From: Pseudomonas fluorescens
GTDB taxonomy: Bacteria; Pseudomonadota; Gammaproteobacteria; Pseudomonadales; Pseudomonadaceae
Assembly (NCBI RefSeq): GCF_000967965.1
Contig: NZ_LACC01000023.1
Location: 127,951 to 191,950 of the forward strand
DNA length: 64,000 nucleotides
Direction of reading: 5' to 3'
Shown here: positions 17,373 through 26,406 of the stretch, in pieces
How positions within the stretch are numbered: position 1 is the stretch's first letter
How the letters are laid out: the number at the start of each line of letters is the position of its first letter
The notes under the pieces: generated by a model
What the model was told of the DNA's origin: nothing
The model's database searches: none
Seen by the model: the letters and a program-made list of their open reading frames with translations, nothing else
Program-made: the position numbers and the translations under genes

Positions 17373-18863
17373 TCAGAAGCGCCAGATCACGTCGATGAAC
17401 GCGCGGTGCATGTACGAATCGACTTCCTTGCCGTACGCATCGCCTGGCTTGAACACGCCACCACGGAAGCGCACCAGGGCCGAAGGCTCGTCGATCGACT
17501 GGCTCAATGCCGCCGGCAACAGGCCTTGCTTGAAGTACTTGGTGACTACCAGATCCATCTCCTGACCGAGGTCTTTCTCGCCATCGTTCAGCGGCAGGGA
17601 CGTGGTGGAAAGAATTGCGCCGGTGGCATCGTCGGTGTTGTTTTCGACGGCGTTGATGCCATTGCTGCCGATCGGCTTGTTGCCGTCGACGCGCCAGAAC
17701 TTGTGGTAGATCAGGCTGGCGTCGTATTCGTCGTTGAGCATCCACGAGCCGAACAAAGTCGCGGTCTGCATGTTTTGCATTTCGCCACGGAAGGCTTCGC
17801 CGAAACGGTGAACCCGCGAGCGCGTACCGGTGTAGTTCGAGCGGTTGCTTTCCAGACCGTTCTGTTCGTACTCGGCACTGGCGCGGGCATAGGCAGCACC
17901 GACTTGCCATTGCGGATCGAGGCGCAGGCGCACGCCGACATCGGTGGCCCAGCCGTTGAGGCTTTCACCGCGCTTGGCTTCAGCTGGCGACGTGCCATCG
18001 GCGTTCAGCGGGTTGACCTTGTCGATGTCGCCGCTCATGCCGGTGATGCTGCCCCAGTAATTGACCGTGTTGGTATTGCGCCAGTTATAGGCGTCGCTGT
18101 CGGCGGTCAGGCCGATCCAGCTGATGTCACCGTTCTGTTTCTTGTCCAGCGAATCGGCCGGCACGCCCGGTTCCGGGTAGTCGAGCTTGCCGTTGTCGTG
18201 GGTATGATGACCGCGAATACCGACCCAGTTGCCCGGTGTCCACTGATACGAAGCATCGGCGTAGGCGTGCAGGCGATCCTTGTCTTTCGGGGCGAGTTCC
18301 GTGAGGTCGGTGCGGTACTCGCTGAAACGTTCGGCGACCCCGACGTTGGCGCGCAAGAGGGTTGTGTCGAACGTCCAGTTCAGGGCTTCGATGTTGGTGT
18401 CGCGCCATTGGCCGTCGGCGTTGTGCAGACGTTGGCGACCGAGCTTCAACTGCTCGCCCGGATACGGCGTAAGTCCGCTGTAGCCGACCCAGAATTCGCG
18501 CATGGCCAGGTAGTTTTTCTTGGTCTTGCGATCACCGTTGTCGGTGGGCGTGGTGCCATCACTGGCGGTCCCTTGCAAGGTGTCCGTCTCGATGATGTCG
18601 GTGGCCGTCACGGCTTGCCCCATGGCATAGGCGCTCCACGCGCCGCTTTCGCCATAGATCCATGGACGCAAGTCGAGGCCGACGCCGTTGACGTCGCCAC
18701 CGCTCTGGGTACCGAGGTCACTGTCGTCTTCGGATTGGCCGGTAACCTTCACTTCCAGGCCAAAGTTCTTGGTTTCTTCAGTCATCGCAGCAAGCGTCGG
18801 GCAAGACCAGATCAGCGCGAATGTCAGGCCAATGCCGGCCTTCATGAATGGATTCAACTTCAT
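17373..18863 (-). CDS. algE: alginate outer-membrane porin AlgE
   Basis: The 496-residue outer-membrane beta-barrel exports alginate. It has a signal peptide (MKLNPFMKAGIGLTFALIW..., cleavage near LAAMTE), alternating amphipathic strands along its length, and the C-terminal barrel signal ending ...IDVIWRF. The start overlaps the algK stop by four bases, so the two are coupled. In other pseudomonads AlgK is the lipoprotein partner that places AlgE in the membrane. Confidence 0.95.
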   Translation of the reverse strand: MKLNPFMKAGIGLTFALIWSCPTLAAMTEETKNFGLEVKVTGQSEDDSDLGTQSGGDVNGVGLDLRPWIYGESGAWSAYAMGQAVTATDIIETDTLQGTASDGTTPTDNGDRKTKKNYLAMREFWVGYSGLTPYPGEQLKLGRQRLHNADGQWRDTNIEALNWTFDTTLLRANVGVAERFSEYRTDLTELAPKDKDRLHAYADASYQWTPGNWVGIRGHHTHDNGKLDYPEPGVPADSLDKKQNGDISWIGLTADSDAYNWRNTNTVNYWGSITGMSGDIDKVNPLNADGTSPAEAKRGESLNGWATDVGVRLRLDPQWQVGAAYARASAEYEQNGLESNRSNYTGTRSRVHRFGEAFRGEMQNMQTATLFGSWMLNDEYDASLIYHKFWRVDGNKPIGSNGINAVENNTDDATGAILSTTSLPLNDGEKDLGQEMDLVVTKYFKQGLLPAALSQSIDEPSALVRFRGGVFKPGDAYGKEVDSYMHRAFIDVIWRF

Positions 18864-20368
18864 TGGGATTCCTCGCCATCTTCTTCTTGCAGGGCATGCA
18901 GTTCCGGCGTGTTCGGGCTCAGGGCACCGCGCACGGCCTGTTCTTGTTTCAACAGGCGTTGGGCTTCGGCCAACCGGTCGGGCGGCAATTGCGTTTGGAT
19001 TGTTTGCGCAAGCTCGGTGGCTTGCGGAGTGTTCTGGGCCAGGGCCAGTTGGCTGAAGACGTAGGCGTTCAGCGGATCAGGCTTGGTGCCCTTGCCTTGG
19101 GAAAACAGTTGGGCAATGGCGAAGTCGGCGCTGTTCTGGCCGTTGCGCGCAGCAGTCAACAGATGGTCGAGGGCCTTCTGCGGATAGACCTTGCCCAGGT
19201 AGCCACGGCGATAGATCTGGCCGAGGTAGTAATCGGCAGCGACTTCGCGGCCGACGGCTTTCTGGAAATGCGCTTCGGCGACCTTGGCGTCGGCAGGCAC
19301 CAGTTTGCCTTCGAAGTAGAGCTTGCCCAGCAACAACTCGGCGCGGGGCTGGTCGGCGGCGCGGCCGTTGTCCAGGTACTTCATCATCTGGTCGACGTCA
19401 CCCAGTTCGGGGAAGTCGTAGAGCAGTTGTGCGAGGGTGACCCACGACGCCGGGTAGCCCGGTGCGATCGGTTCGAGCAGCGACTGCGCGGTTTTCTCGT
19501 CGGTCTTGCCCAGGGACGCATCGGCGAGCACACGGGCGACGCTGTCGACGCGCTGTGCCGAAACGGTGCCGCGGGCATGCGCGGCTTGCATCTGCTTGAT
19601 CAGCTCGGCCTGTTGCTCTGGCTTGGCCTGTTTCTGATAGACCGTGGCCAGTTCGACGTAGCAGATATCGCTGGTGTTGAGCGCGGCCTTGCAGATCTTT
19701 TCCACGTCATCCAGGTGCTGGTCGTAGGTGCCCTGGGTGCGGTAGAGCAGCACTTGCGCCAGGCCGGCTTCCGGTTTGTTCTCGGCGCGCCATTGGCTGA
19801 TCTGCTGCTGCGCATTCACGTTGGGGAAGCTGTGCGGGTATTGCAGGTACAGCATCGCCAGCGGAATCAGCGTATTGCCTTCGCCATTGGCTGCCGCTTT
19901 TTTCAGCAGGGTTTCGGCTTCGTGTTGCTCGGCTTCGGTGGAGCCGGGCTTGGCCACCAGCAAGCGTCCAAGGCGTGCCTGGGCGCGCGGCGAAACATCG
20001 GCCGCTGCGCGATAGGTCGCCTCGGCCTGTTTCATCTGCGCCGGGTCACGGCTGTCGACCTGGATATCGGCCAGGCCGACCTGCGCTTCGCTGTAGCCCA
20101 GGTCTGCCAGTTGCCGGTAATTCTGCGCGGCGGTGGCGGTATCGCCACGCTTGAGCGCTTCGTTGGCCAGGCGCTGGTCGGGCAGGCCGGCGCAACCGGC
20201 CAGGCTGATTGCCAAGGCCAGCGAGCACACCATCAATCCAGTGTGGGAGCGAGCCTGCTCGCGCAGCAGGCGACTCGGTGCATCAGACAGACCGCGTCGA
20301 TCCCATCGCGAGCTGGCTCGCTCCCACAGGGTCGGCGGCGTGTTGAGGGTTGGAGTAGTCACAGGCAT
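18860..20368 (-). CDS. algK: alginate lipoprotein scaffold AlgK with REP-disrupted N-terminus
   Basis: The TPR/Sel1-like outer-membrane lipoprotein supports AlgE. From residue about 60 onward it is normal, with the lipobox AISLAGCAGLPDQ and many Sel1-type repeats to the end. The first part is odd. From the ATG at 20368 (GAGGAC ribosome-binding site) the protein starts MPVTTPTLNT, then reads about 36 residues encoded by a REP doublet, then joins the hydrophobic signal segment. The frame stays open, giving 502 residues. An internal ATG at 20233 (MVCSLALAISLAGC) could also be used but has no basic n-region and only a weak ribosome-binding site. Confidence 0.9.
   Translation of the reverse strand: MPVTTPTLNTPPTLWERASSRWDRRGLSDAPSRLLREQARSHTGLMVCSLALAISLAGCAGLPDQRLANEALKRGDTATAAQNYRQLADLGYSEAQVGLADIQVDSRDPAQMKQAEATYRAAADVSPRAQARLGRLLVAKPGSTEAEQHEAETLLKKAAANGEGNTLIPLAMLYLQYPHSFPNVNAQQQISQWRAENKPEAGLAQVLLYRTQGTYDQHLDDVEKICKAALNTSDICYVELATVYQKQAKPEQQAELIKQMQAAHARGTVSAQRVDSVARVLADASLGKTDEKTAQSLLEPIAPGYPASWVTLAQLLYDFPELGDVDQMMKYLDNGRAADQPRAELLLGKLYFEGKLVPADAKVAEAHFQKAVGREVAADYYLGQIYRRGYLGKVYPQKALDHLLTAARNGQNSADFAIAQLFSQGKGTKPDPLNAYVFSQLALAQNTPQATELAQTIQTQLPPDRLAEAQRLLKQEQAVRGALSPNTPELHALQEEDGEESQ
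20242..20328. repeat. REP doublet inside algK
   Basis: TGTGGGAGCGAGCCTGCTCGCG and CGCGAGCTGGCTCGCTCCCA in inverted orientation flank about 40 nt. The element lies within the 5' coding region of algK and is read through in frame. It is of the same family as the intergenic doublets in this window. Confidence 0.85.
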
Positions 20369-20377
20369 GTCCTCGAC

Positions 20378-21547
20378 TTAAAGACCGACAGCCATGGCTT
20401 TGTCGATCAGCCAGTTCAGGTTCGGGCCACGGTCGCTGTTCACTTCCACCGGGCGGCCGGCGAGGGAGCTGTCCAGGGTTTCGTCCGGCTGGATCAGCAC
20501 GCGGATGTCCGAAGACAGGTCGGCGCTTTTCAGGCTGGTGCTGCTGACGATCTTGCCGGTGCGGCTCTTGTCCTCGCCGGCGATCTGGAAGCGCACCGAA
20601 GTACCGGGGCGCACGTCGCCGAACTGGCGATAGGAGAAGCGCGCTTCAACATTGGCTTCGCTGTTGCGCGGCACCAGTTGGAAGATCACGTCGCCCTTGC
20701 TGGCGTACTGACCGTTGGCGACCATTTGCTGGGCCACGGTGCAGTCGCAAGGCGAGGTCAGGGTGCCGGTCATCTGCTTGCCGAACAGTTCTTCAACCTT
20801 GGCCGGTTGCAGTTGGTCTTCGTCCAGATGGCCCTTGAGCACGTCGAGCATGCTGGTGCTGAAGGTCGCCAGCGGTGCGCCCTTGGCGGCTACGCCGTCG
20901 GCTTTCACCAGGCTCTGCACGGTGCCGTCGCGGGGCATGGTGATGTTCACGCCCGGCACGCTGACCAGACCGGCCTGGGCGTGGCTGACGAAGTACATGC
21001 CGTACACCGATTTGAAAACAAAGCCGAATGCAGCCAGGCCAACAACGAAGATCCCCAGGCTGAAGGTCACGGCTTTCATGCGGCCGAACGCGGTCATGCC
21101 GTGACCGCCGTCCTTCATCTTGCGCGCCTTGGTGAAGTTGTCGCGCTGCAGGGTCGCCAGCATTTCACCCACGCTGACGATGTCGCCGGCCAGGTGCGAA
21201 GTGATCAGGTGGCGCAGGGTCGAGATGTCCCGTGGTTCCAGGTTCTGGAACTGGCAGCCGGTGCGTCCGGTCTCGCGATCGAAGGAGCGGACCTGCAACT
21301 CGACGTCCATGGCCAGGCCGAGGTTGTCGATGACGAATTGCAGGCGGGCCTTGTACACGTCACCGATCTTCAGCGGCAATTGACCGGCGTTGAACGCCAG
21401 GCCACCGGCGGACAGGTCGATCACCCGGGCTTCGACCGGCGTCCGGTCTGGGCCGAAGAAACGCAACTTGGCCGGGATTTTCACTCGGGCGTGTTGGCGC
21501 TGGGCTTCGGATTCGTGCACTACGTTGGCGTTGACGGCGGTATTCAT
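20378..21547 (-). CDS. alg44: c-di-GMP-binding alginate polymerisation protein Alg44
   Basis: The 389-residue protein has an N-terminal cytoplasmic PilZ domain with the c-di-GMP motifs RQHARVKIPAK (about residues 17-27) and DLSAGG (about 44-49). One transmembrane helix follows (about 165-185), then a periplasmic HlyD-like domain. Binding of c-di-GMP activates polymerisation by Alg8. The key Arg and the D/NxSxxG residues are present, so the sensor looks functional. Confidence 0.96.
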   Translation of the reverse strand: MNTAVNANVVHESEAQRQHARVKIPAKLRFFGPDRTPVEARVIDLSAGGLAFNAGQLPLKIGDVYKARLQFVIDNLGLAMDVELQVRSFDRETGRTGCQFQNLEPRDISTLRHLITSHLAGDIVSVGEMLATLQRDNFTKARKMKDGGHGMTAFGRMKAVTFSLGIFVVGLAAFGFVFKSVYGMYFVSHAQAGLVSVPGVNITMPRDGTVQSLVKADGVAAKGAPLATFSTSMLDVLKGHLDEDQLQPAKVEELFGKQMTGTLTSPCDCTVAQQMVANGQYASKGDVIFQLVPRNSEANVEARFSYRQFGDVRPGTSVRFQIAGEDKSRTGKIVSSTSLKSADLSSDIRVLIQPDETLDSSLAGRPVEVNSDRGPNLNWLIDKAMAVGL

Positions 21548-21582
21548 AGGGGCGTTTTCCTAGTTAATTCAGGCGAGTTCGG

Positions 21583-23064
21583 TCAGACCATCAACAGCAG
21601 CACGGCGACAAAAATGCTGCCGGCAGAGAAGGTCATGGTCCGAGACGACCAGGTGTTGAACCAACGTTGAAAGCTGGCGAGATCACGGGTCAGAGAAGTG
21701 GGTTGGCGAGTCCAGGACTGTTTGTCGAGGCGGAAGAACACGTAGATCTTCACCAGCGCGCCGACGATCTGGTTGTAATAGAGAATCGCCGGGTAGGCCG
21801 GGCCGATCCGGTGTCCGGAGCACGACAGCAACAAGGTCAGGATGAACCGGGTGATGCCGATCCACAGCAGGTACACCAGGATGAACGCGGTGCCGTACTT
21901 GAAGCTGGCGATCAACGCCACGGTCAGGCCCAGCAGCGAGGTCCACATCGACACGCGCTGGTCGAACAGCACCACCGAAGTGAACACGCCGAGGCGTTTG
22001 ATCCCCAGGCCCAGGGCACGGGAGTTCTGCCGCAGGTTGTTGCCGTACCAGCGGAACATCAGTTTGCGGCTGGCCTTGATGAAGCTCTTTTCCGGCGGGT
22101 GTTCAACGGTGTTGATCGCCGCGTCGGGCACGTAGAACGTGTCATAGCCAAGGCGCATCAAGCTGAACCAACTCGACTTGTCATCGCCGGTAAGGAACTT
22201 GAAGCGACCCAGGCGCCAGTGTTGCAGCGAGTCGCTTTCCACGTCGGCGATGAAGTCCGGGTTGGTGACCACGGTGGCGCGGAACACCGACATGCGGCCG
22301 GTCATGGTCAGCACGCGCTTGGACAAGGCCATCGAGCACATGTTGATGTGGCGCTGGGCGAAACGCAGTTTGTGCCATTCGCTCATGATGTAGCCGCCGC
22401 GCACTTCGCAGAATTCGTTGGTGGTCAGGCCACCGACGTTGCCGAACAGCTGGAACCACGGCACGGTCTTGAGCACCACGCCTTCGGCCAGCACGGTGTC
22501 GCCATCGATCACCGCGACCACGGCACGATCATCCGGCAGGTGCCGGGAGATGGCGCGGAAGCCATAGGCCAGGCCATCGCGCTTGCCAGTGCCGGGAATG
22601 CGCACGAAGTCGAGCTTGACCCGGGACGGTGGGTTCATCCGGTTCCACAGGCTTTTGACCAGCAGCTCATCGGACATTTCCACGATGGAGCAGACCACTG
22701 TGGTCGGCAGGCCGCAGTCGATGGCTTCGCGGATCACCGAGCTGTAGACCTGTGCGGTGGTCAGGGCATCGATGCGGAAACTGGTGACCATCAGGAACAC
22801 GTGGGACGGGTCAGCCGCTTTGCCCAGCTTGCGCACTTTGCGCCGCAGGTACGGGTAGACGATGTACAGAAAAATCATGCCGCGCACAAAGTGAGTGGCA
22901 CCCATCGAGTAGCGCCAGATACCTACGGCGCCAATCAGGAAAATGAAGTCCTTCGACTCGGAGTCGAACGTGGACACGGGCAACGCCATGGCGAGGCCCA
23001 TCAGTAAACTCAGGTAGAACAGCCAACCGGCGGCCTGAAGTAGGCCGTGCTTTAGCCTGTGCAT
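21583..23064 (-). CDS. alg8: alginate polymerase Alg8 (GT2 glycosyltransferase)
   Basis: The 493-residue inner-membrane family-2 glycosyltransferase polymerises GDP-mannuronate. It has N-terminal membrane helices (about 12-65), a cytoplasmic GT domain with DGDTVLAEG, TGDDKSSW and a RWYGNNLRQ segment in place of QxxRW, and C-terminal membrane helices (about 370-490). The start at 23064 (MHRLKHGLLQAAGW) matches the family. It lies between algD and alg44. Confidence 0.96.
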   Translation of the reverse strand: MHRLKHGLLQAAGWLFYLSLLMGLAMALPVSTFDSESKDFIFLIGAVGIWRYSMGATHFVRGMIFLYIVYPYLRRKVRKLGKAADPSHVFLMVTSFRIDALTTAQVYSSVIREAIDCGLPTTVVCSIVEMSDELLVKSLWNRMNPPSRVKLDFVRIPGTGKRDGLAYGFRAISRHLPDDRAVVAVIDGDTVLAEGVVLKTVPWFQLFGNVGGLTTNEFCEVRGGYIMSEWHKLRFAQRHINMCSMALSKRVLTMTGRMSVFRATVVTNPDFIADVESDSLQHWRLGRFKFLTGDDKSSWFSLMRLGYDTFYVPDAAINTVEHPPEKSFIKASRKLMFRWYGNNLRQNSRALGLGIKRLGVFTSVVLFDQRVSMWTSLLGLTVALIASFKYGTAFILVYLLWIGITRFILTLLLSCSGHRIGPAYPAILYYNQIVGALVKIYVFFRLDKQSWTRQPTSLTRDLASFQRWFNTWSSRTMTFSAGSIFVAVLLLMV

Positions 23065-23086
23065 AATCGGAATCCTAAAGTCAGTT

Positions 23087-23158
23087 GCAAGCCCCAAGCT
23101 TCAAGCCCCAAGCGAGGAGCTTTGAACTTGCGGCTTGGAGCTTGAAGCTTGCGGCTGC
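23087..23158. repeat. AAGCTTCAAGC-type inverted repeat between algD and alg8
   Basis: GCAAGCCCCAAGCTTCAAGC (23087 on) pairs with the complement carried in CTTGGAGCTTGAAGCTTGCGGC (23134 on). This gives a long imperfect stem with short internal AGCTT units. It sits in the 95-nt gap between the algD stop and the alg8 start and could tune expression of algD relative to the downstream genes. Confidence 0.65.
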
Positions 23159-23159
23159 T

Positions 23160-24476
23160 TTACCAGCAGATACCTTCGGCCCGGCTATTCGTGCTGGTGG
23201 CCTTGGACATGAAACCAACCAGGTCGATCACCTGCTTGCCGTGTGGAACGTCCTGCACCAGGGCGCGGAATTTCTCGTCACGGTTGCCGAGGATGATCAC
23301 GTCGGAGTTGTTGATCACCGCGTCGAAGTCGGAGTTGAGCAAGGACGAGACGTGAGGGATCTTCGACTCGATGTAGTCCTTGTTCGCACCGTGAACGCGG
23401 GCGTACTCGACGTTGCTGTCGTAGATGCTCAGGTCATAGCCCTTGCCGATCAGCATTTCCGCCAGGTCGACCAGCGGGCTTTCGCGCAGGTCGTCGGTGC
23501 CGGCCTTGAAGCTCAAGCCCAGCAGGGCGACTTTGCGTTTGTCGTGGCTGGAAACGATGTCGAAAGCGTTCTGCACCTGGGATTCGTTGCTGCGCATCAG
23601 CGAGTTGAGCAACGGGGCTTCCACGTCCAGGGAACCGGCGCGGTAGGTCAGGGCACGCACGTCTTTTGGCAGGCACGAGCCACCGAAGGCGAAGCCTGGG
23701 CGCATATAGTACTGGGACAGGTTGAGGGTCTTGTCCTGGCAGACCACGTCCATCACTTCGCGACCGTCGACGCCGACCGCCTTGGCGATGTTGCCGATTT
23801 CGTTGGCGAAGGTGACCTTGGTGGCGTGCCACACGTTGCAGGTGTACTTGATCATCTCGGCAACCGCGATGTCCTTGCGGATGATCGGTGCGTCGAGCTC
23901 TTCGTACAGCGATTGCAGAACGTCGCCGGACGCCTTGTCGAATTCACCGATGACGGTCATTGGCGGCTGGTCATAGTCGGCGATGGCGGTGCTTTCGCGC
24001 AGGAACTCAGGGTTCACGGCCACGCCGAAATCAACACCGGCCTTCTTGCCAGAGCAGTCTTCGAGAATCGGGATGACCACGTTGGCCACAGTGCCCGGCA
24101 GTACGGTGCTGCGTACGACGATGGTGTGGCGGGTGGTCTTGTCACGCAGGACAAAACCGATTTCGCGGCACACTGCCTCGATGTAGTTCAGCTCCAGGTC
24201 GCCGTTCTTCTTGCTCGGCGTGCCCACGCAGATCATCGACAGGTCGGTGTCGCGAATCGCCTCGGCGAAGTTGGTGGTGCCACGCAGACGACCTGTCTGG
24301 ATGCCCTGGGCCAGAAGTTCACCCAGGCCCGGTTCAACGATCGGCGATTTGCCGGCATTGATCATATCGATCTTGTCTTTGGCCACATCGACGCCAACGA
24401 CGTCATGGCCCCGTGCAGACAGGCAACCGGCACATACTGCGCCGACGTAACCCAAACCAAAAATGCTGATGCGCAT
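23160..24476 (-). CDS. algD: GDP-mannose 6-dehydrogenase
   Basis: The 438-residue enzyme oxidises GDP-mannose to GDP-mannuronate with NAD, the committed step of alginate synthesis. It has an N-terminal Rossmann domain (MRISIFGLGYVGAVCAG) and the active-site Cys in GFAFGGSCLPKDVRAL (about residues 259-274). The C-terminal UDP-binding-like domain contains LLGLSFKAGTDDLRESP (about 315-331). It is the first gene of the operon, following a long AT-rich leader region that should hold the main promoter. Confidence 0.98.
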   Translation of the reverse strand: MRISIFGLGYVGAVCAGCLSARGHDVVGVDVAKDKIDMINAGKSPIVEPGLGELLAQGIQTGRLRGTTNFAEAIRDTDLSMICVGTPSKKNGDLELNYIEAVCREIGFVLRDKTTRHTIVVRSTVLPGTVANVVIPILEDCSGKKAGVDFGVAVNPEFLRESTAIADYDQPPMTVIGEFDKASGDVLQSLYEELDAPIIRKDIAVAEMIKYTCNVWHATKVTFANEIGNIAKAVGVDGREVMDVVCQDKTLNLSQYYMRPGFAFGGSCLPKDVRALTYRAGSLDVEAPLLNSLMRSNESQVQNAFDIVSSHDKRKVALLGLSFKAGTDDLRESPLVDLAEMLIGKGYDLSIYDSNVEYARVHGANKDYIESKIPHVSSLLNSDFDAVINNSDVIILGNRDEKFRALVQDVPHGKQVIDLVGFMSKATSTNSRAEGICW

Positions 24477-25302
24477 CGCAATTACCTCTCTGTTATCAAG
24501 CCTGTATACATCAAGCCATTAGATGGCCGGAGTTAATGGTGTTCAGCGTGTTTAGTGCACTCGCAAGTGTGCCTTGCAGGCACGACAATGCCCTGTGCTG
24601 GCATATAAGTTACGAGTGTCTAAATAAATGCACTCAAGGTGTGCGCAACTAGGCCTTGTTGTTATGATTTGCCCTGTTATGCAGCCGATCCTCCTTTCAG
24701 AAGGATGCAGGTGCAACGGCCTTGCACGCTTGATGTCGGGCCGAAAGCCCGTGGATCAAGCGGTTGGGTGCTCGGGTGAGCACGTTTATAGGGGCGCTGC
24801 CGTGGCCTTGTAGGGGATAGCCATACTGCGTTATCTCCTCTCCGATTGCCGTTGTCCAAATCAGTGATTAGTGAGGGCAAGTTAATATTACAACTTGGCT
24901 ACATGAATCGCTTATCTGCGTAAGTTATCTCGTACACGCTCGGCGAGAATCGTTACCGGTGGTATGAACGGCGCGTTTGGACATAGTTCCAGTCCGCTCA
25001 TCGTCAAATCTGAAATTTCTTGAAATATTGAGAAAGATGGCACTGCTCTCAAACTGATAGCACTTACCGTTTCGCCCTTTATATATAGGCGGATCATTGG
25101 GCAGGATATTTTTTTGCCACTACTGTTAAAAAAAGTCAGTGCCACTACGCAAAAAAATGATTGAAGTCGAGTGAAACTAAAGTTAGAAAACTGGTCGGTA
25201 TTTTTCTGGCGCCATAAAAATGGCGAAAAGGCGGGGAAGGCTGAAGTGAGTCAAGGGTCGGCGCACCAGGGGGGTGAGGAGGTCGTGCGCCGACCGGATG
25301 CA
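24477..25302 (-). promoter_or_regulatory. long AT-rich algD upstream region
   Basis: About 826 nt between algD and yaaA hold no convincing gene and are visibly AT-richer than their neighbours. In P. aeruginosa the algD promoter lies several hundred nt upstream of the start and binds many regulators, so this is the expected control region. A 13-nt palindrome GCCATTAGATGGC (24514-24526) sits about 40 nt before algD. A weak sigma-22-like site is listed separately. Assignment of sites to AlgR or AmrZ is not possible by eye. Confidence 0.6.
24963..24989 (-). promoter_or_regulatory. candidate AlgU (sigma-22) promoter of algD
   Basis: On the minus strand GAACTA is followed after 16 nt by TCATA, against a consensus of GAACTT-N16/17-TCTGA. 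Five of six and three of five bases match. Transcription would begin about 480 nt upstream of the algD start, longer than the roughly 370 nt leader known in P. aeruginosa. The match is modest. Confidence 0.3.
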
Positions 25303-26082
25303 TCACTCTGGTGCGTGGTCTCGCAGAAACACCAGATTGTCCGGCTTGGACTGTTCGGCGCTGTAGCGATAGCCCTGAACGTCGAACTGCTTGAGGGTGG
25401 CCGGGTCGTTGATGCGTTCTTCGATGACGAAGCGGCTCATCAAGCCGCGGGCCTTTTTCGCGTAGAAGCTGATGATCTTGTACTGGCCGTTCTTCAGGTC
25501 CTTGAATTCGGTATTGATGATGCGCGCGTTCAAGGCGTTGCGTTTGACCGCCGAGAAGTACTCGTTGGACGCCAGGTTGAGCAGCACGTCATCGCCCTGG
25601 TCGACCAGGGCTTCGTTCAGCCATTCGCTGATGCGCGTGCCCCAGAAGGCATACAGATCCTTGCCCCGGGCGTTGGCCAGCCTGGTGCCCATTTCCAGGC
25701 GATAGGGTTGCATCAGGTCTAGCGGGCGCAGCAGGCCATAGAGGCCCGAGAGCATGCGCAGGTGTTTTTGGGCGTAGTCGAAATCGTCTTCGCTGAGGGT
25801 TTGCGCATTCATGCCGGTGTACACATCGCCCTTGAAGGCCAGCAGCGCCTGCTTGGCGTTTTCCGGGGTGAACGCAGGCGTCCAGCTGCCGAAACGCGCG
25901 GCGTTGAGCCCGCCGATCTTGTCGGAGACGTGCATCAACTCACTGATTTGCGCGGGCGTCAGCTCACGCAATTGCAGGATCAACTCCTGGGAGTGGTCGA
26001 GGTACTGCGGCTGGGTGAAGCGCTGGGTCGCCGGCGGTGTTTCATAGTCGAGGGTCTTGGCGGGTGAAATCACCATCAGCAT
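25303..26082 (-). CDS. yaaA: peroxide stress protein YaaA (UPF0246)
   Basis: The 259-residue protein begins MLMVISPAKTLDYETP, the family signature. Other conserved stretches are FNGDVYTG-like FKGDVYTGM (about 70), LSGLYGLLRPLDLMQPYRLEMGTRL (about 115-140) and the C-terminal ISFYAKKARGLMSRF. YaaA limits intracellular free iron damage under peroxide stress in E. coli. The start at 26082 is supported by an AAAGGAGACGA ribosome-binding site. Confidence 0.93.
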   Translation of the reverse strand: MLMVISPAKTLDYETPPATQRFTQPQYLDHSQELILQLRELTPAQISELMHVSDKIGGLNAARFGSWTPAFTPENAKQALLAFKGDVYTGMNAQTLSEDDFDYAQKHLRMLSGLYGLLRPLDLMQPYRLEMGTRLANARGKDLYAFWGTRISEWLNEALVDQGDDVLLNLASNEYFSAVKRNALNARIINTEFKDLKNGQYKIISFYAKKARGLMSRFVIEERINDPATLKQFDVQGYRYSAEQSKPDNLVFLRDHAPE

Positions 26083-26197
26083 GAAGTCGTCTCCTTTAAT
26101 CGTGGCGGCGATTCTAGGGGGTTGTCCTCGTTGACTCCAGCTATGGCGTCCATAGGTGATGGCCGGTGGAGCACGGATTTTGTCTGGATGGGCTTCT

Positions 26198-26329
26198 GTG
26201 GCGAGGGAGCTTGCTCCCGCTCGAGCGCGAAGCGGTCGCAAAACCGGTAGTCGGGGTCTGGCTGAAGGAATGTGATGACAGGTTTAGGTCTGCTTCGCAG
26301 CCCAGCGGGAGCAAGCTCCCTCGCCACAG
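26198..26329. repeat. REP doublet (GGCGAGGG family)
   Basis: Outer arms TGTGGCGAGGGAGCTTGCTC and the complement are 132 nt end to end, with inner GCGAAGC/GCTTCGC stems. The element lies in the divergent region between yaaA and the deacetylase-like gene, so it is upstream of both genes. This is unusual for REP elements, which favour 3' ends. Confidence 0.8.
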
Positions 26330-26406
26330 AAAGCATTCATGCCTCAGGAGGAGTGGGTGCCTTATCAGCTATAGTGCCGCGCGGGTTTTGTTATGGAGAC
26401 ATCCCA

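Noticed and set aside
18848..21670. A 940-residue open frame antisense to algK, alg44 and the start of algE
   Set aside because: It is the complement of genes with strong family matches. High GC codon bias produces such long antisense frames, and it has no domain features.
24868..24900. A second AlgU-like site (TAACTT on the minus strand) before algD
   Set aside because: The -35 half matches partly, but there is no TCTGA-like -10 at 16-17 nt spacing.
24912..25145. A 77-residue minus-strand open frame with GTG start in the algD upstream region
   Set aside because: No recognisable family, no clear ribosome-binding site, codon use unlike neighbours, and it overlaps the candidate algD promoter. 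AT-rich non-coding sequence can give frames of this size.
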